Below are positions 36,752-49,148 of a DNA stretch of 64,000 nt, one piece after another (position 1 is the stretch's first letter; each line of letters starts with the position of its first letter). The stretch spans positions 1 through 64,000 of the forward strand of contig JASAND010013136.1 of the NCBI GenBank assembly GCA_030248195.1, given 5' to 3'. The translations under genes and the position numbers were made by a program. Source of the DNA: Trissonchulus latispiculum (Eukaryota > Nematoda > Enoplea > Enoplida > Ironidae). The notes below the pieces were generated by a model that was not told where the DNA came from, made no database searches, and worked only from the letters and a program-made list of their open reading frames with translations.

Positions 36752-37672
36752 ACAATCGAACCAAGCTTAAGTTGGAATTCGGAAATGTTTGGTGTATCTA
36801 GAATATAAAAATGAAATAAAATATTAAAATACAAAAACATTAAATGGTGATGGACTGGGCTGGATAAGTTAGCTTAGGTAAGTATGTAGGTACATAGCTT
36901 AGGTGGGTTAGTCTAATGAAGCTTAGGATTATGTAGGACTCCAGTAATTTGAAAACGCCGGGCATCAAGATCAAGCCCCGGGGAAAGAACGCAGAGGGAT
37001 GGAAATGTTAACAGAAAATCTCTTACGAAATTTAAACAATAAAAATATGTGCTACCTCTCATGTGGAGTAACCACTATTCAGTGTCACTACTGTAAGTTC
37101 AAATTCTTGCTTTAAAAATAAAGTACAGTAGTTGAACAAAAACTAATATCCTAGAGACTACAGATGGTGGCGGATAAAAGTAGAAAACTCTAAATCTCAA
37201 GGGATATTAAACTTTCAAGATCATTCCATCACCGACTGAGGCATCAATTGCCCCTGCTATAATACTACGGCGGTACATGACTTTCTTCTTCTTTCTTATC
37301 AATAAATCAAATCAGTCAGACGTTTCTGAAAAACTATTAAGTACAGAGCAGATACTGAAATTGTAAGGATTTGTTCCGTCCTTGGCCGTTAAAACTAATT
37401 AGAATAATTCTTGCTGGAAACCGGCTTCATTTGTTGCACCGATTGTTTCACGAAACTTTTTGAAGCTCCTACTTTCAGCAGAATCCCCAAATTCCCTTTT
37501 TCCAAGCACCAGATTGGACAAGAGTGCAAATGGATCCACTTGGGTAGACGAGTGTGATCTCTCTTTGCGCTTGAACCTCCACTTTGTAAACTGAAAATTG
37601 CGCTCATAATGCATTTCATTAAAAATTAAGGTGCTATAATTGGTATCTGTGATACAATCCACTACTGTAGCC
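36752..37672. other. Intergenic stretch upstream of the lectin gene
   Basis: No gene supported. The minus frames at 37395-37722 overlap the lectin signal-peptide exon and upstream region in antisense and are not supported. Confidence 0.4.
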
Positions 37673-39816
37673 ATGACTTCAATAGTTGCGTGTTTAATTG
37701 CTGTTAGTATCACACTTTCCATTGAAATTCCTAAAGTCTTGTCACAGAAAGGTGAGAAGCTGTTTTATCTCAATTGTGAAAGTGAAAAATTCTTATTATT
37801 TATAAAAATCTTTCTTATTCTAGAAGAGTTCAAGAAATCAAGAGAAAACGAGAAATTAGAGTATCAAGTGCAGAGTGAACAGACATGGACAACAATTTTT
37901 ATAAACGTAGTAAAATTAACACATTTAATATGTAATGCTTTATGCAGGAATATCGTTTGGATCAAAGCTACCTTTGGTTGGAGATTAACTTCTTTACACC
38001 ATAAGGAGCTCCTTCTTTCTCATTTCATCCACAGTATCTTATGATGCAGTTAAATTTGCTTAGAGATTACATTTTTACTCCATAATGGATCTTACGATAC
38101 ACTTAACCTGAACCTAGAAATGAAAAAGATTCACTATTTTAGGTTCTGACTTCTTTTGTGATTCTGAGAAGTGGTGCCAACAGTGCGACAAAGCGCAGGC
38201 CACAGCTGACCTTGAGAAATGTCCAGATGGAGACACAATCTTTGATTCGTTGTTGGACTGTGCCAGAAAATGCATCAACCAGTCGGAACCGCATCCGGCC
38301 GATGTGAAGGGTCGAGTTATTCCCATCAGCAAAGTGTACAGTAAAGGTAGATGGTAGAAACTTTGACAGAAACTCATATACGTTTTATATTATACATACA
38401 TACTATTGTGAAGTTAGCGCCGGTAGGAAAGATCTAAATTATGATCGAGATGCTAAGCCTATGTGATTTAGTGATACATTTTGTCAAACGCTCAGTGTTT
38501 CTTGACTCTTCTGTCTAAATTCGTAGGTCAGGTAGCTAATGTTCACAATTCGTTAGGTTTGGGGAATGTGTAGTCAGTTGATGATGCGCTTGGTTGAGAT
38601 TAAGTTGGGTTCTGTAAGTTTGGGGAAAGTTTTGAGTTGTTGGGTTTCAGTTCGTGCGCTTGCTATTTTTGATTCCGTATTTTTTGTGAAATTGTTTAAC
38701 ACTGTGTTTGTCATTTTATAATAACCTAGTCTGGTTGTGCGTGCTCGAAAATTAATTCAACTGTTGTAATTGTTTTCTCCAAGTTTTAGTTGGTCAGGTC
38801 AGTCCAGTCCTCCAACATCACACACCACCGGTATTCACCTGTAGTCTAAGTCTTATCCTAGTAGTCAAAAGTAGACAACAATATTTTACTATCTCTCATA
38901 GACTCAAACTTCACACTATATAAATTATATATTGTATTTTTACTTTGACATAATATAACTCATAACGTTTTCTGAAAATTTGTCCATTTGGCAGTATGAT
39001 GTATATATAGGCAACACCCTACGTACACCCACATTATGGCAAAGATAATATGTAACATAACTATTTGTTGATTGGCTATCCATGCTATAATTTACAATCC
39101 ATCCACTATGCAGAGCAGGCCTACTTTAAAATTTTCAAGTAATCGCTTCTCAAGTATAAAATTTTCAAGTAATCGCTTCTCAAGTATAAAATTTTCAAGT
39201 AATCGCTTCTCAAGTATAACATTTTCAAGTAATCGCTTCTCAAGTAAACTGCTACAGAGTGTGAGCGTAATCTTCAAGTTAATAGCAGCAAGGCTTTTAA
39301 GCCGGCCAAACATAAAACTTCTAGTATTGAGCCCAAAAGCCTTTTTTGTAAACGTTGAATTGGTTTGTTCTGTAGGGAAGTGTCCTCATCAGGATTTTGT
39401 GGAACTCAACGAGTACGGCTGCATCAAAGTGATTCCGGCAGTAAACGGATTTGAGGATGGGATGAAACAGTGCGAAGCCCTTCATCCTGCCGCCAGTGTG
39501 GCTGTCTGGCGGGATGAATTACATAAGCAGGATATTCTCAATTACGTGTACGTGTTAACCGCAGCACAATAATAATCAGTATCAATAAAGGGTTTTTAGT
39601 TAGCCAGGGTAAATCCATCCAACTTTGAAAACAAAAAAACATCAAAGCCTGAAATTATTAAATTGCTAATAAATGTTATCTTTATAGGAAGTTTTATATG
39701 TCCATAACTTATTTCAGGCAATCTCACGTCCGGGAGTTTACCTATCTGGGAGTCACCAGAGATTCCGAAGGTATAAGTTTATAATATTTCTTCCTTCTTC
39801 ACTAGATATAATTTAG

Positions 39817-39866
<50 letters not shown>

Positions 39867-40573
39867 ATTGTTGTTATTGTTGTTGTTGGCTGCACTAGAC
39901 ATTCCAATGTAAAGATCATCACCCGGAGCTGCAAAATGTCAACCAGGGAACTGGGATCGTAAGGTTGATAAAAAAATGAAACTGTCAAAAACCGTTCGTT
40001 ATTGTCAAGACGACAGCAAACGGGACAAAACGCTTCCATTTACGGAAGGTAATTTCGATGAATGAGCAAAAAGGCAACAGCCCCTGAAACAATTATCGTT
40101 CACATTTTAGCAAAACATATGCACTGGAGTAAAGTGAAGTACAAGAAAACTAGGAATGACACTTTTCGTCAACTGTAATCTTTGTGGGGGAAGGGGAAGA
40201 AAAGTGTCTGAAACCTAATTAGCTTAAGCTAATTAAGCTAATATTAATTATTATTTAATTAATTAAGCTAAGGGTTGAAACTTCGGTGAGATAAGATTTT
40301 CGCCGCAAAGTTACAATTCTTCAACTGTAATCCATGGATACATTAGCCTTTTCAGGAGTCTGGAAAGCCGTCGGCTCGGCCCAGGAATGTTTTCCGGTGG
40401 GATTTTCGGCCAACGATTTTATGGAGGACGAAAACGAATGCGCCGCAGCGCCGCACGGAATTCTGTTCAACGACGGGTTGGCGACGCTGCCATGTGATCA
40501 AACGAAGCCTATCATGTGCCAGATAGACTATTTTGTGAGATATGATCAAGCCTGCATTCCGGAGCTTGATTAA
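37673..40573 (+). CDS. Secreted C-type lectin-like protein, five exons
   Basis: Exons 37673-37751, 38143-38340, 39376-39547, 39718-39770 and 40356-40573 join in consistent phase (1, 1, 2, 1) with GT-AG borders and encode 239 residues. Residues 1-16 (MTSIVACLIAVSITLS) are a signal peptide. Exon 2 adds a Cys-rich N-terminal segment with CQQC and a later CARKC. The lectin domain spans about 95-225: ELNEYGC at its start, a 'YLGVTRDSEGVW' core strand region across exons 4/5, NEC, and LPCDQTKPIMCQ at the end. The site-2 tripeptide WND is FND here and no EPN/QPD is evident, so calcium-dependent sugar binding is uncertain. A short tail with one more Cys follows. AATAAA at 40689-40694 lies 116 bp past the stop, inside the adjoining MITE. 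The product is probably extracellular, for recognition or matrix functions. Confidence 0.8.
39127..39246 (+). repeat. 30 bp tandem repeat, four copies, in lectin intron 2
   Basis: The unit AAATTTTCAAGTAATCGCTT + CTCAAGTATA is repeated four times almost exactly in the intron between lectin exons 2 and 3. It forms an artificial open frame across the intron. There are no spacers, so it is not a CRISPR-like array. Confidence 0.9.
39817..39890 (+). repeat. (GTT)n microsatellite in lectin intron 4
   Basis: About 24 GTT units with two ATT interruptions, beginning 47 bp past the donor of lectin exon 4. The polythreonine frame on the other strand is not a gene. Confidence 0.9.
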
Positions 40574-40631
40574 GAATAAGCACAATGCCAAAATTTGCTG
40601 ATTATATTTATACTGTTTTCTTGCAATTATA

Positions 40632-41091
40632 CAGCCACGTCGGAATTTTAGGGGAAAGAAAAAGAAAGAAAATGAGAAGAATTCTTTAAATAAAGAAAAA
40701 GAAAAAGAAATTTGGCTTCAATTTTCTTTAATTTAAAGAAAATGGCAAAGAAAAGGGGCTTCCTTTTAGTTTTAGTTTCATAGTGTCTTTCTGCTTTACT
40801 CAAAGTAAGTCTCAAAGAGAGATTGACAGCTGTTACTCTTGTAACATATGCATTCATAGCATAGACAACATACATTAAAGCAACCAGGAGTCCTTTCGCA
40901 AGGGGTCACTAGGCTGGGTTGCTTACGCAAAATTGACTGACAGCTGAAACCTGAGACAGCCTAATGACACTTTCTTCTTTAAAGAAAAAGAAAATAGAGT
41001 CCAAATTTCTTCTTTCGCAAGAAAAAGAAAAAGAAAATGGAAAGAAAATTTAAAGAAAATTTTTCCCCTAAAATAACGGCGTGGCTGTACT
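40632..41091. mobile_element. MITE with CTTTT/AAAAG-rich ends, copy 1
   Basis: Termini ACAGCCACGTCGGAATTTTA and TAAAATAACGGCGTGGCTGT form an imperfect inverted repeat, followed inward by GGGGAAA and AAAGAAAAAGAAA tracts on both sides. About 460 bp with no real ORF. Identical-looking copies lie at 46080-46539 (inverted) and 47019-47477. It begins 59 bp past the lectin stop codon. Confidence 0.75.
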
Positions 41092-41639
41092 TCTGGTAAA
41101 TGCAACTATTCTGTTCGCTTATATTCAAGTAAATGCAAGTTTCTGAACCATATGAATCTGTAAAATGATGAAATAAATAAAGAAATAAACCATATGAAAG
41201 ATGTTTAAGGTCGTCTTCGGCAGATTGGCAGTCAAGGCAGATGGGTGAGTCCGCCTGACCAACCCTATGCCGATAGCTGCGGACGATAATTTATTTAATA
41301 TAACTACATTTTAGTACAAGCAATGCATGCTTGCTTTAGCTAGGTCCAAATGTGAAACACAGTAAACATTGTTGCTGTTTTGGGTTGTTAGAGTTTGTTT
41401 TTGTAGGTTTAGCAGGGTTTTTATTATTGTTTCATGACGATACGTCGCGTACATCCGTGGGGGTGTTTTGGATTTGGAAGAATACATGTTGTGTCTATTT
41501 TAGTTATTTATTAACAGAGAGTTCAGTCCAATTACATGAGACAAGTCTCATTGAGCTGACCGACGATACGATAAGACTGAAAACTGCAATCGGAAGAACA
41601 GTGACTAGTCATTCTAGTATTTCTCACATAAAATATAGT

Positions 41640-41984
41640 TTATTTTTTTGGGAAGTTTTTTTTTTTTATTTGAGATGTTTTTTTGAAGTTTATGTTGTTT
41701 GATTTTTGATAATTTTGTGTGATGAGAAGCGGTAGAATGCATTGGATTGGGAGATTTGGAGGGTTTGTGGTGGAGGAGATGTTTTGGTGGGTTTTTTAGA
41801 TAGGAGAGGATGGGTTTTGTGATTTTTGTGGATTTTTTGTTTTTTTGTTGTTTTGGTGTTTTGTGGTGTGTGGAATTTTGTTTGGAGTTGGTTTGTTTTG
41901 TTTTTGTTGTTTTTTATTGGGAGGTGATTTTGGAGTTTGTGATTGAGATGTGGAAGAGTGGAGTGAGGGGGGGGCGGTCACTGT
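41640..41984. other. G/T-skewed low-complexity stretch, suspect sequence
   Basis: Almost free of C on the plus strand, with many T- and G-runs, and unlike anything around it. It sits exactly where a direct copy of the downstream unit (40190-41640 versus 46572-48060) stops and an inverted copy begins. I read it as low-quality sequence at a join rather than as a biological feature. Confidence 0.5.
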
Positions 41985-44730
41985 TACCCGAGATCCCGCA
42001 AAATTGAATGTGATTCCGGTTAATTTTTAAAAAATGCCTATAGTGCAAAATCGTTTATTTGAGTTTCTCCTGTTTTATAGTGTATCGTGACGTGATTGGG
42101 GGAGGGGAGGGGAGGATTGGATTGGCTGAGTTTTTCAAATCGCCGACTGGTAAACGAGGAGAAATTTTTAATTTCTGACCGAAATTTTATCTGGTAAATG
42201 AGTTTTTGCTGGAAATATCTGTTTATTAATTCCACCACAAATCAATTTTGTTATTTTTGCAGCTTTCAAGTCATTGAATTAATATAAGTATCTTCAATAT
42301 AACGCAAGAATTGTGTTGACAAGTTTTCTGGCTTGCAGCAAGCCAGTATTTATTGCTAAATTTAAATTTCGACATGCGATCGAAGAAAGGGGAGATACAT
42401 TTTGTATGCATGCTTTTATGAATTATCACACATTTTGAAATTATGAAATCAATTTTGCAACCAGTGGTAGATTCGCAGAGGGGGAAATTTCCCGCCTGTT
42501 ATATCTGCGAGTGAACGTAAAACCTCAGAATTTAACTAAAACGAATTTTAACTGTTGAGTTTTTCGATGTTATGAGGCATGGAATTTATAACCGGTGTCA
42601 CGAATAATTTTAATTCTGACTGCAAAAAATCTGAAAAACTGCACTACTTCTAAAATTTTTAAGCAATTTCTAGTAATCAAAATTTATAGTTTCATTGCTC
42701 CATTTAAGGTGCTGGTATCGTTTACCGTATTTTGAAGGCTAACTTTATAGCAAATAGTTCCAATGACCTGAAATATCACTTAACGACCTAACTAGTGTTC
42801 CCAATCGTGCTGATAAAGCTTTTAATCGTGTATGAAAAAAATTTATATTTTGACCAAAATTCCATATTTGACAAATAATTGTTCTGCTAAGTTTTTCAAT
42901 TTTAACTGGATTTCGAATTTTTTAGCCATTATTCATATAAGTAGACACAACCCAGACTAGAAACTGCAAAAAATAAAAAATTCTAAAGTTTTTGTTTTTT
43001 AAGCTCGAACCAGACTACTTTCGGTGAGCGGACAGCCTGCAGATATATCTACTGCGCCGAAAAATCGAGATTTACCAGGAAATGTCATTTCTTTCTTTTA
43101 ATATCACTTATTCATGCTTATTTAATGACCGTGGATATCTGGTAACTTAAAGTAATCCATAATAGCAATATTCAGACATATTCTAGGCATGACGAGTGCA
43201 GGGGGGGGGTGAAACTACGAAAGGGAAAGCACAAATAAAATGACGTTATTTGTCTCAACCGCAATTTCCAAAGCGTCTGTAAACATATATGGAAATAAAT
43301 ATCTCCGCCCCACCCGTTTTCGTCCTCCCCCAACCAGTTTGCTTCATTATTCTACGATAACAAAATCAACAATTCGTTTTGTTCACTGCTGCGCCTTTGT
43401 AATGGTAAGCCAGCAGTTAGCTAAGCACCAATTACGTTGATCGTTGAATACTGAAGGAAATTTATGTTTTAAACAAGGTTTTCTCATACATTGAGTAATG
43501 TTGTGTTTTCAAATTTGGCGTACGAATTGACCAAAACCTATTGCAGGGTCATTTTTACTAGTTTTTCGTTTGAGTCAAGAACATCTGAGATATCGCTTGT
43601 TGAATTTTGAAAAATGGCATCAATGTGCGTTTTTAGTAGTTTTCTCTCGACATGCTAAACAGTAACTAAAATGCTGAAAATGACCCTCGGCAAGATATTC
43701 CTGTCTCCGCATATGAAATTTTAGCTTTCTAACCTGATTTAATCGAAAGTAATCCTTGTTCAAAATTTTATTTGAATTTTTTCAACTTATGAGTTACCGC
43801 CCAACAATGAAAGCTACATTTTCTGGGAATATGCAAGTTTTTGGTTATTTAATGCTTTAAAGAGGTCAAATATAAAGGTTGCCATTACAAATTTTTCAGT
43901 CTACACCGGTGCGGTAAACGATACCACCACCTTAAAGGAGAGCAGAACATTCAGCAACATTTTGATAAAGTAGCTCTAACTTCAAGACTGAATAAAATGA
44001 AAGAATTTCACAAAATTTGTAAAATAATAAAAATTCATAATCATTAAACAGCTTATGATTTTAATTTGTGTATGCACAGAAAACCTGGTTTTCAAAAAAC
44101 CCAGTATCCGGCCCGAAATTAAGTCCTGGCCGGGTCTGACAATTTGTGCCAAACTCTACCTTAACGTCCTAATAGGAATGTAAGGTGGCATGCCACAATG
44201 CCTGGCAGTGACCACAAGTGTCCCAAAACTCTGAATCTAAAAACTGCACGAAAAATCTAAAATCAAAACTTTTGAGTTTTGATTTCCAAAAACCAAATCA
44301 AAACTGTAGAAGTTTTGATAAAAAATCAAAATCAAATCAAAGCTCCACCACTTTGATAAAAAATCAAAAATCAAACCAAAACTAAAACATCGAATCAAAA
44401 CAACACTAGTTTACCATCTACAAAACTCCAATACAGCAGCATCTTTAATCATTAAAGACATTTAATCTTTGCAAAAATGGCACGAATACCATTTTTCTGG
44501 TTATCTAGCCTAATAGAACAAGTCTTGCGCTGAAAGTGAAAGCGTGGAGAAAGGCCCCAGCCAAATAGCATTTTTAAATAACCAACAGGAAGTAAATGTT
44601 TTGCGAACAATTTGAAAATTCTTCGAATTTTAGTAAATATATAACAAGGGATATGCAATACCCGCGGGTACCCTGCGGGTAGGAAAATACCCGCGGGTAC
44701 TCGTGGTACCCGCGGCCCACTTCCAATCTG
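41985..44730 (-). mobile_element. hAT-like non-autonomous element, inverted and degraded copy
   Basis: The reverse complement of 49149-52040, with many small deletions. Its right end (GCGGCCCACTTCCAATCTG) corresponds to the terminal repeat at 49149; the other terminus is missing or garbled in the preceding stretch. The 66-residue frame at 43240-43440 recurs in the other copy (50484-50729) but resembles no transposase. Confidence 0.65.
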
Positions 44731-45182
44731 TTCAGATTTGTATAGTTGTAGAATTTAGGGAGAATTTGATATTTTAGAGGTGAATTGTAAATGAAATAAA
44801 GCTGGTAAATAGTTATACAGACGATATTCGGAGAAAATGCCTGGTGTAACGAAATTGTTGAGCGATTGAACAATTGGATGAAGAAGGGAGACAACCCGTT
44901 GTTTGGAGGATAAGGGACGTATTTAAACATTATAGTAATTTGTAAGGATGTCAAGTTGATAAAAGTAAATTGCTTGTGAGAATATAGTAAAGTAGGAAAG
45001 TGTAGAAGTGTGAAGTTTTAAGTGATAAATGAGGAAGTAAAAGGTTGATTGAAGTTTGATTGGTCGCAAGGGGTCGGTTAAGTGGGTTCCTGTAGTGATT
45101 TTGTTTAAGCTAATAAGATTAACTTAAATATTGAGAAACAAAACAACTATTTGACGTCCAGTAATATAAGCGTAGAATTTAT

Positions 45183-45290
45183 GTAAGGGAAGAGGATAGG
45201 AAAGATGATAAGCTGAATGGAGTTCAGGATGGCCTGTGGTGTAGGGTTACCCGTGTCCCGGGATAGAAGGGCGTGGTTGAATACCAGAAT
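45183..45290 (+). repeat. Degraded tRNA-SINE unit (left arm of the duplication)
   Basis: Reads GTAAGGGAAGAGGATAGGAA, then GGAGTTCAGGATGGCC, then a damaged A box and GTGGTTGAAT. The twin, also degenerate, lies inverted at about 48371-48483. Confidence 0.5.
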
Positions 45291-46079
45291 GTAGGGTGAA
45301 TATTTCGCATTAGAGTTTTTGCAGTGGAGATGTTATATGTTAAATGTTAAAAGGTGTAAAACAGTGATTTGATTGGGACGAGTTGTGGCACGGGACCGCC
45401 AGTAAAGGTGCCTCTTAAACCAACTTCCTCTTAAGTAATTAGCCAGGCCTAGGTAAAGATGGAGTGAACATCGGACCCTAAATTACAGTACCGTGACAAG
45501 AAAATAATCTCTGAGAGGCAAGGCATTTTATTGAGATTACTAGAATGGACTAGTATTTCTTCCGATTGCAGTTTTCAGTCTTATCGTTTTCGGTTCGGTA
45601 TGCTCAATTTAACTTGTCTCATTTATTTGGACTGAACTTCTTGTCTAATAGTATTAGACTAAAATTAGACAGCAACATTATTTCTTTCCAAATCCAAAAC
45701 ACGGCTCCCACGGATGTTACGCGAACGTGCGTTATCGTCATTGAAACAATTATCAGAAAACCCTGCTAAACCTACAAAAACGAAACTCTAACAACCCAAA
45801 ACAGCAACAATTTTACTGTTTTCACATTTGGACCTAGCTAAAAGCAAGCATGCTTGCTTGTCTAAAATGTAGTTTATTTAGAGTATTTATCGTCCGCAGC
45901 TATCGGCATAGGGTTGGTCAGGCGGACTCACCCATCTGCCTTGACTGCCAATCTCCGAAGACGACCTTAAACATCTTTCTTGGTTTATTTCTTTATTTAT
46001 TTCATATTTACAGATTATTGGTTCAGAAACTTGCATTTACTTGAATATAAGCGAACAGATAGTTGCATTTACCAGAAGT

Positions 46080-46539
46080 ACAGCCACGCCGTTATTTTAG
46101 GGGAAAAATTTTCTTTAAATTTTCTTTCCATTTTCTTTTTCTTTTTCTTGCGAAAGAAGAAATTTGGACTCTATTTTCTTTTTCTTTAAAGAAGAAAGTG
46201 TCATTAGGCTGTCTCAGGTTTCAGCTGTCAGTCAATTTTGCGTAAGCAACCCAGCCTAGTGACCCCTTGCGAAAGGACTCCTGGTTGCTTTAATGTATGT
46301 TGTCTATGCTATGAATGCATATGTTACAAGAGTAACAGCTGTCAATCTCTCTTTGAGACTTACTTTGAGTAAAGCAGAAAGACACTATGAAACTAAAACT
46401 AAAAGGAAGCCCCTTTTCTTTGCCATTTTCTTTAAATTAAAGAAAATTGAAGCCAAATTTCTTTTTCTTTTTCTTTATTTAAAGAATTCTTCTCATTTTC
46501 TTTCTTTTTCTTTCCCCTAAAATTCCGACGTGGCTGTAT
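46080..46539. mobile_element. MITE with CTTTT/AAAAG-rich ends, copy 2 (inverted)
   Basis: The reverse complement of the element at 40632-41091 and of 47019-47477. It is part of the left arm of the 41985-52040 inverted duplication. Confidence 0.75.
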
Positions 46540-46740
46540 AATTGCAAGAAAACAGTATAAATATAATCAGAGAGGGGGGAGGGGAAAAAGTGTCTGAAAC
46601 CTAATTAGCTTAAGCTAATTAAGCTAATATTATTATTATTTAATTAATTAAGCTAAGGGTTGAAACTTCGGTGAGATAAGATTTTCGCCGCAAAGTTACA
46701 ATTCTTCAACTGTAATCCATGGATACATTAGCCTTTTCAG

Positions 46741-46985
46741 GAGTCTGGAAAGCCGTCGGCTCGACCCAGGAATGTTTTCCGGTGGGATTTTCGGCCAACG
46801 ATTTTATGGAGGACGAAAACGAATGCGCCGCAGCGCCGCACGGAATTCTGTTCAACGACGGGTTGACGACGCTGCCATGTGATCAAACGAAGCCTATCAT
46901 GTGCCAGATAGACTATTTTGTGAGATATGATCAAGCCTGCATTCGGAGCTTGATTAAGAATAAGCACAATGCCAAAATTTGCTGA
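46741..46985 (+). pseudogene. Duplicate of lectin exon 5
   Basis: The copy carries the TTTTCAG acceptor and the same reading frame as 40356-40573, with two residue changes visible (A-to-T in VGSTQ and in GLTTL). One missing base near the end changes the last residues to RSLIKNKHNAKIC before a later stop. No copies of exons 1-4 accompany it. It could act only as an alternative last exon spliced from exon 4, 7 kb away, or it is a non-functional or artefactual duplicate. Confidence 0.6.
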
Positions 46986-47018
46986 TTATATTTATACTGT
47001 TTTCTTGCAATTATACAG

Positions 47019-47477
47019 CCACGTCGGAATTTTAGGGGAAAGAAAAAGAAAGAAAATGAGAAGTAATTCTTTAAATAAAGAAAAAGAAAAAGAAATTTGG
47101 CTTCAATTTTCTTTAATTTAAAGAAAATGGCAAAGAAAAGGGGCTTCCTTTTAGTTTTAGTTTCATAGTGTCTTTCTGCTTTACTCAAAGTAAGTCTCAA
47201 AGAGAGATTGACAGCTGTTACTCTTGTAACATATGCATTCATAGCATAGACAACATACATTAAAGCAACCAGGAGTCCTTTCGCAAGGGGTCACTAGGCT
47301 GGGTTGCTTACGCAAAATTGACTGACAGCTGAAACCTGAGACAGCCTAATGACACTTTCTTCTTTAAAGAAAAAGAAAATAGAGTCCAAATTTCTTCTTT
47401 CGCAAGAAAAAGAAAAAGAAAATGGAAAGAAAATTTAAAGAAAATTTTTCCCCTAAAATAACGGCGTGGCTGTACTT
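47019..47477. mobile_element. MITE with CTTTT/AAAAG-rich ends, copy 3
   Basis: Same element and orientation as 40632-41091, nearly identical. It follows the duplicated lectin exon at the same distance as in the original. Confidence 0.75.
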
Positions 47478-49148
47478 CTGGTAAATGCAACTATTCTGTT
47501 CGCTTATATTCAAGTAAATGCAAGTTTCTGAACCATATGAATCTGTAAAATGATGAAATAAATAAAGAAATAAACCATATGAAAGATGTTTAAGGTCGTC
47601 TTCGGCAGATTGGCAGTCAAGGCAGATGGGTGAGTCCGCCTGACCAACCCTATGCCGATAGCTGCGGACGATAATATTACTCTAATATAAACTACATTTT
47701 AGTACAAGCAATGCATGCTTGCTTTTAGCTAGGTCCAAATGTGAAACACAGTAAACATTGTTGCTGTTTTGGGTTGTTAGAGTTTCGTTTTTGTAGGTTT
47801 AGCAGGGTTTTCTGATTAATTGTTTCAATGACGATAACGCACGTTCGCGTAACATCCGTGGGAGCCGTGTTTTGGATTTGGAAAGAAATACATGTTGCTG
47901 TCTAATTTTAGTCTAATTACTATTAGACAGAGAAGTTCAGTCCAAATTACAATGAGACAAGTCTCAAATTGAGCATGACCGAAGACCGAAATACGATAAG
48001 ACTGAAAACTGCAATCGGAAGAACAGTGACTAGTCCATTCTAGTATATTCTCACATAAAATGCCTTGCCTCTCAGATGATTTATGTTTCTTGTCACGGTA
48101 GCTGTTAAATTTAGGGTCGCGATGTTCACGTCCATCTTTACCTAGGCCTGGCTGATATTACTTAAGAGGACAGTTGGTTTAAGAGGCGACCTGAGTTTTG
48201 ATCTGGCGGTCCCGTGCCACAACTGGCGGTCCCAGATCAAATTTCGACTGGTTTTAACAGCCTTTTAACAGTTTAACAGTATTAACGATCTCCAGCTGCG
48301 AGAAAACTCTAAGTGCAGTTGAGAAATTTAATGTCACCGCTGTACGGATTTGCTGGAGCATTGCATTTGCAACCACGGCCCTTCTGATCCCGGGACAGAC
48401 GGGTTAACCACTACACCACAGGGCCATCAGCTGAACTCCCATGTCAGGCTTATCAATCTTTCCTATGCCTGCTTCCCTTACATAAAATTCTACGGCTTAT
48501 ATGTAACTGGACGTCAGAAAAATGAGCTTGTTTTGTTTGCTCCATATATTTAAGTTGAATGTGCTTATTGTAAGCTTTACAATGATTTCGAAAATCACTG
48601 CACAAAAGGATACCAGCACTTGAACCGACAAGCCACAATATGGTGTGCAGGACTTTCACGATCGGAGGAATAGCTTTCTTTAATTTCAACCTTTTAGCTT
48701 TCCTCAGTTTTTGATCAGACTTAAGTGTTAAAATATTCTGAGTCAGGGTACACATTTTGACTATCAACAGCAGTTTACCTAGCTTTTACTATATTTCTGC
48801 AGCTGAAGCACAGTAGTTTGACTGTTGCAAATTGATCAAACTATTAAGACATATTGTCCTGTACGATAACTATATTGCTATGAACTGTTTAGGTATGCAT
48901 AATTTTTACGGTCCCTTCATTCCTCCAGAACAGTAACGGGTTAAGTCGATCCCTTGGGCATTCAATCCAATTCGTTCAGTAATATTTTCGGCTCGAACAA
49001 TTGTCGTTAGCAAGCCAAGGCATTTTCTCCGAATATCGTCTGAATGATAACTATTGTACCAGCATTTGTCATTTCCATTGTAGCAATTCACCTCTAAAAT
49101 ATCAAATTCTGCCCTAAAGATTCTACAACTAGTACAAACATCGTGAGA

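Noticed and set aside
37399..37722. 107-residue minus frame opposite lectin exon 1
   Set aside because: Antisense to a well-supported signal-peptide exon; no motif of its own.
39127..39246. Four regular 30 bp repeats as a CRISPR-like array
   Set aside because: No spacers, eukaryotic intron location; plain minisatellite.
39072..39572. 166-residue frame as the start of the lectin gene
   Set aside because: Its N-terminal part is the 30 bp repeat; the acceptor at 39375 and phase with exon 2 show that only 39376-39547 is coding.
40923..47490. Repeated 60- and 75-residue frames (MHLPEVQ..., MYVVYAMN...)
   Set aside because: They are three copies of the same MITE and end in low-complexity Phe/Lys; no coding support.
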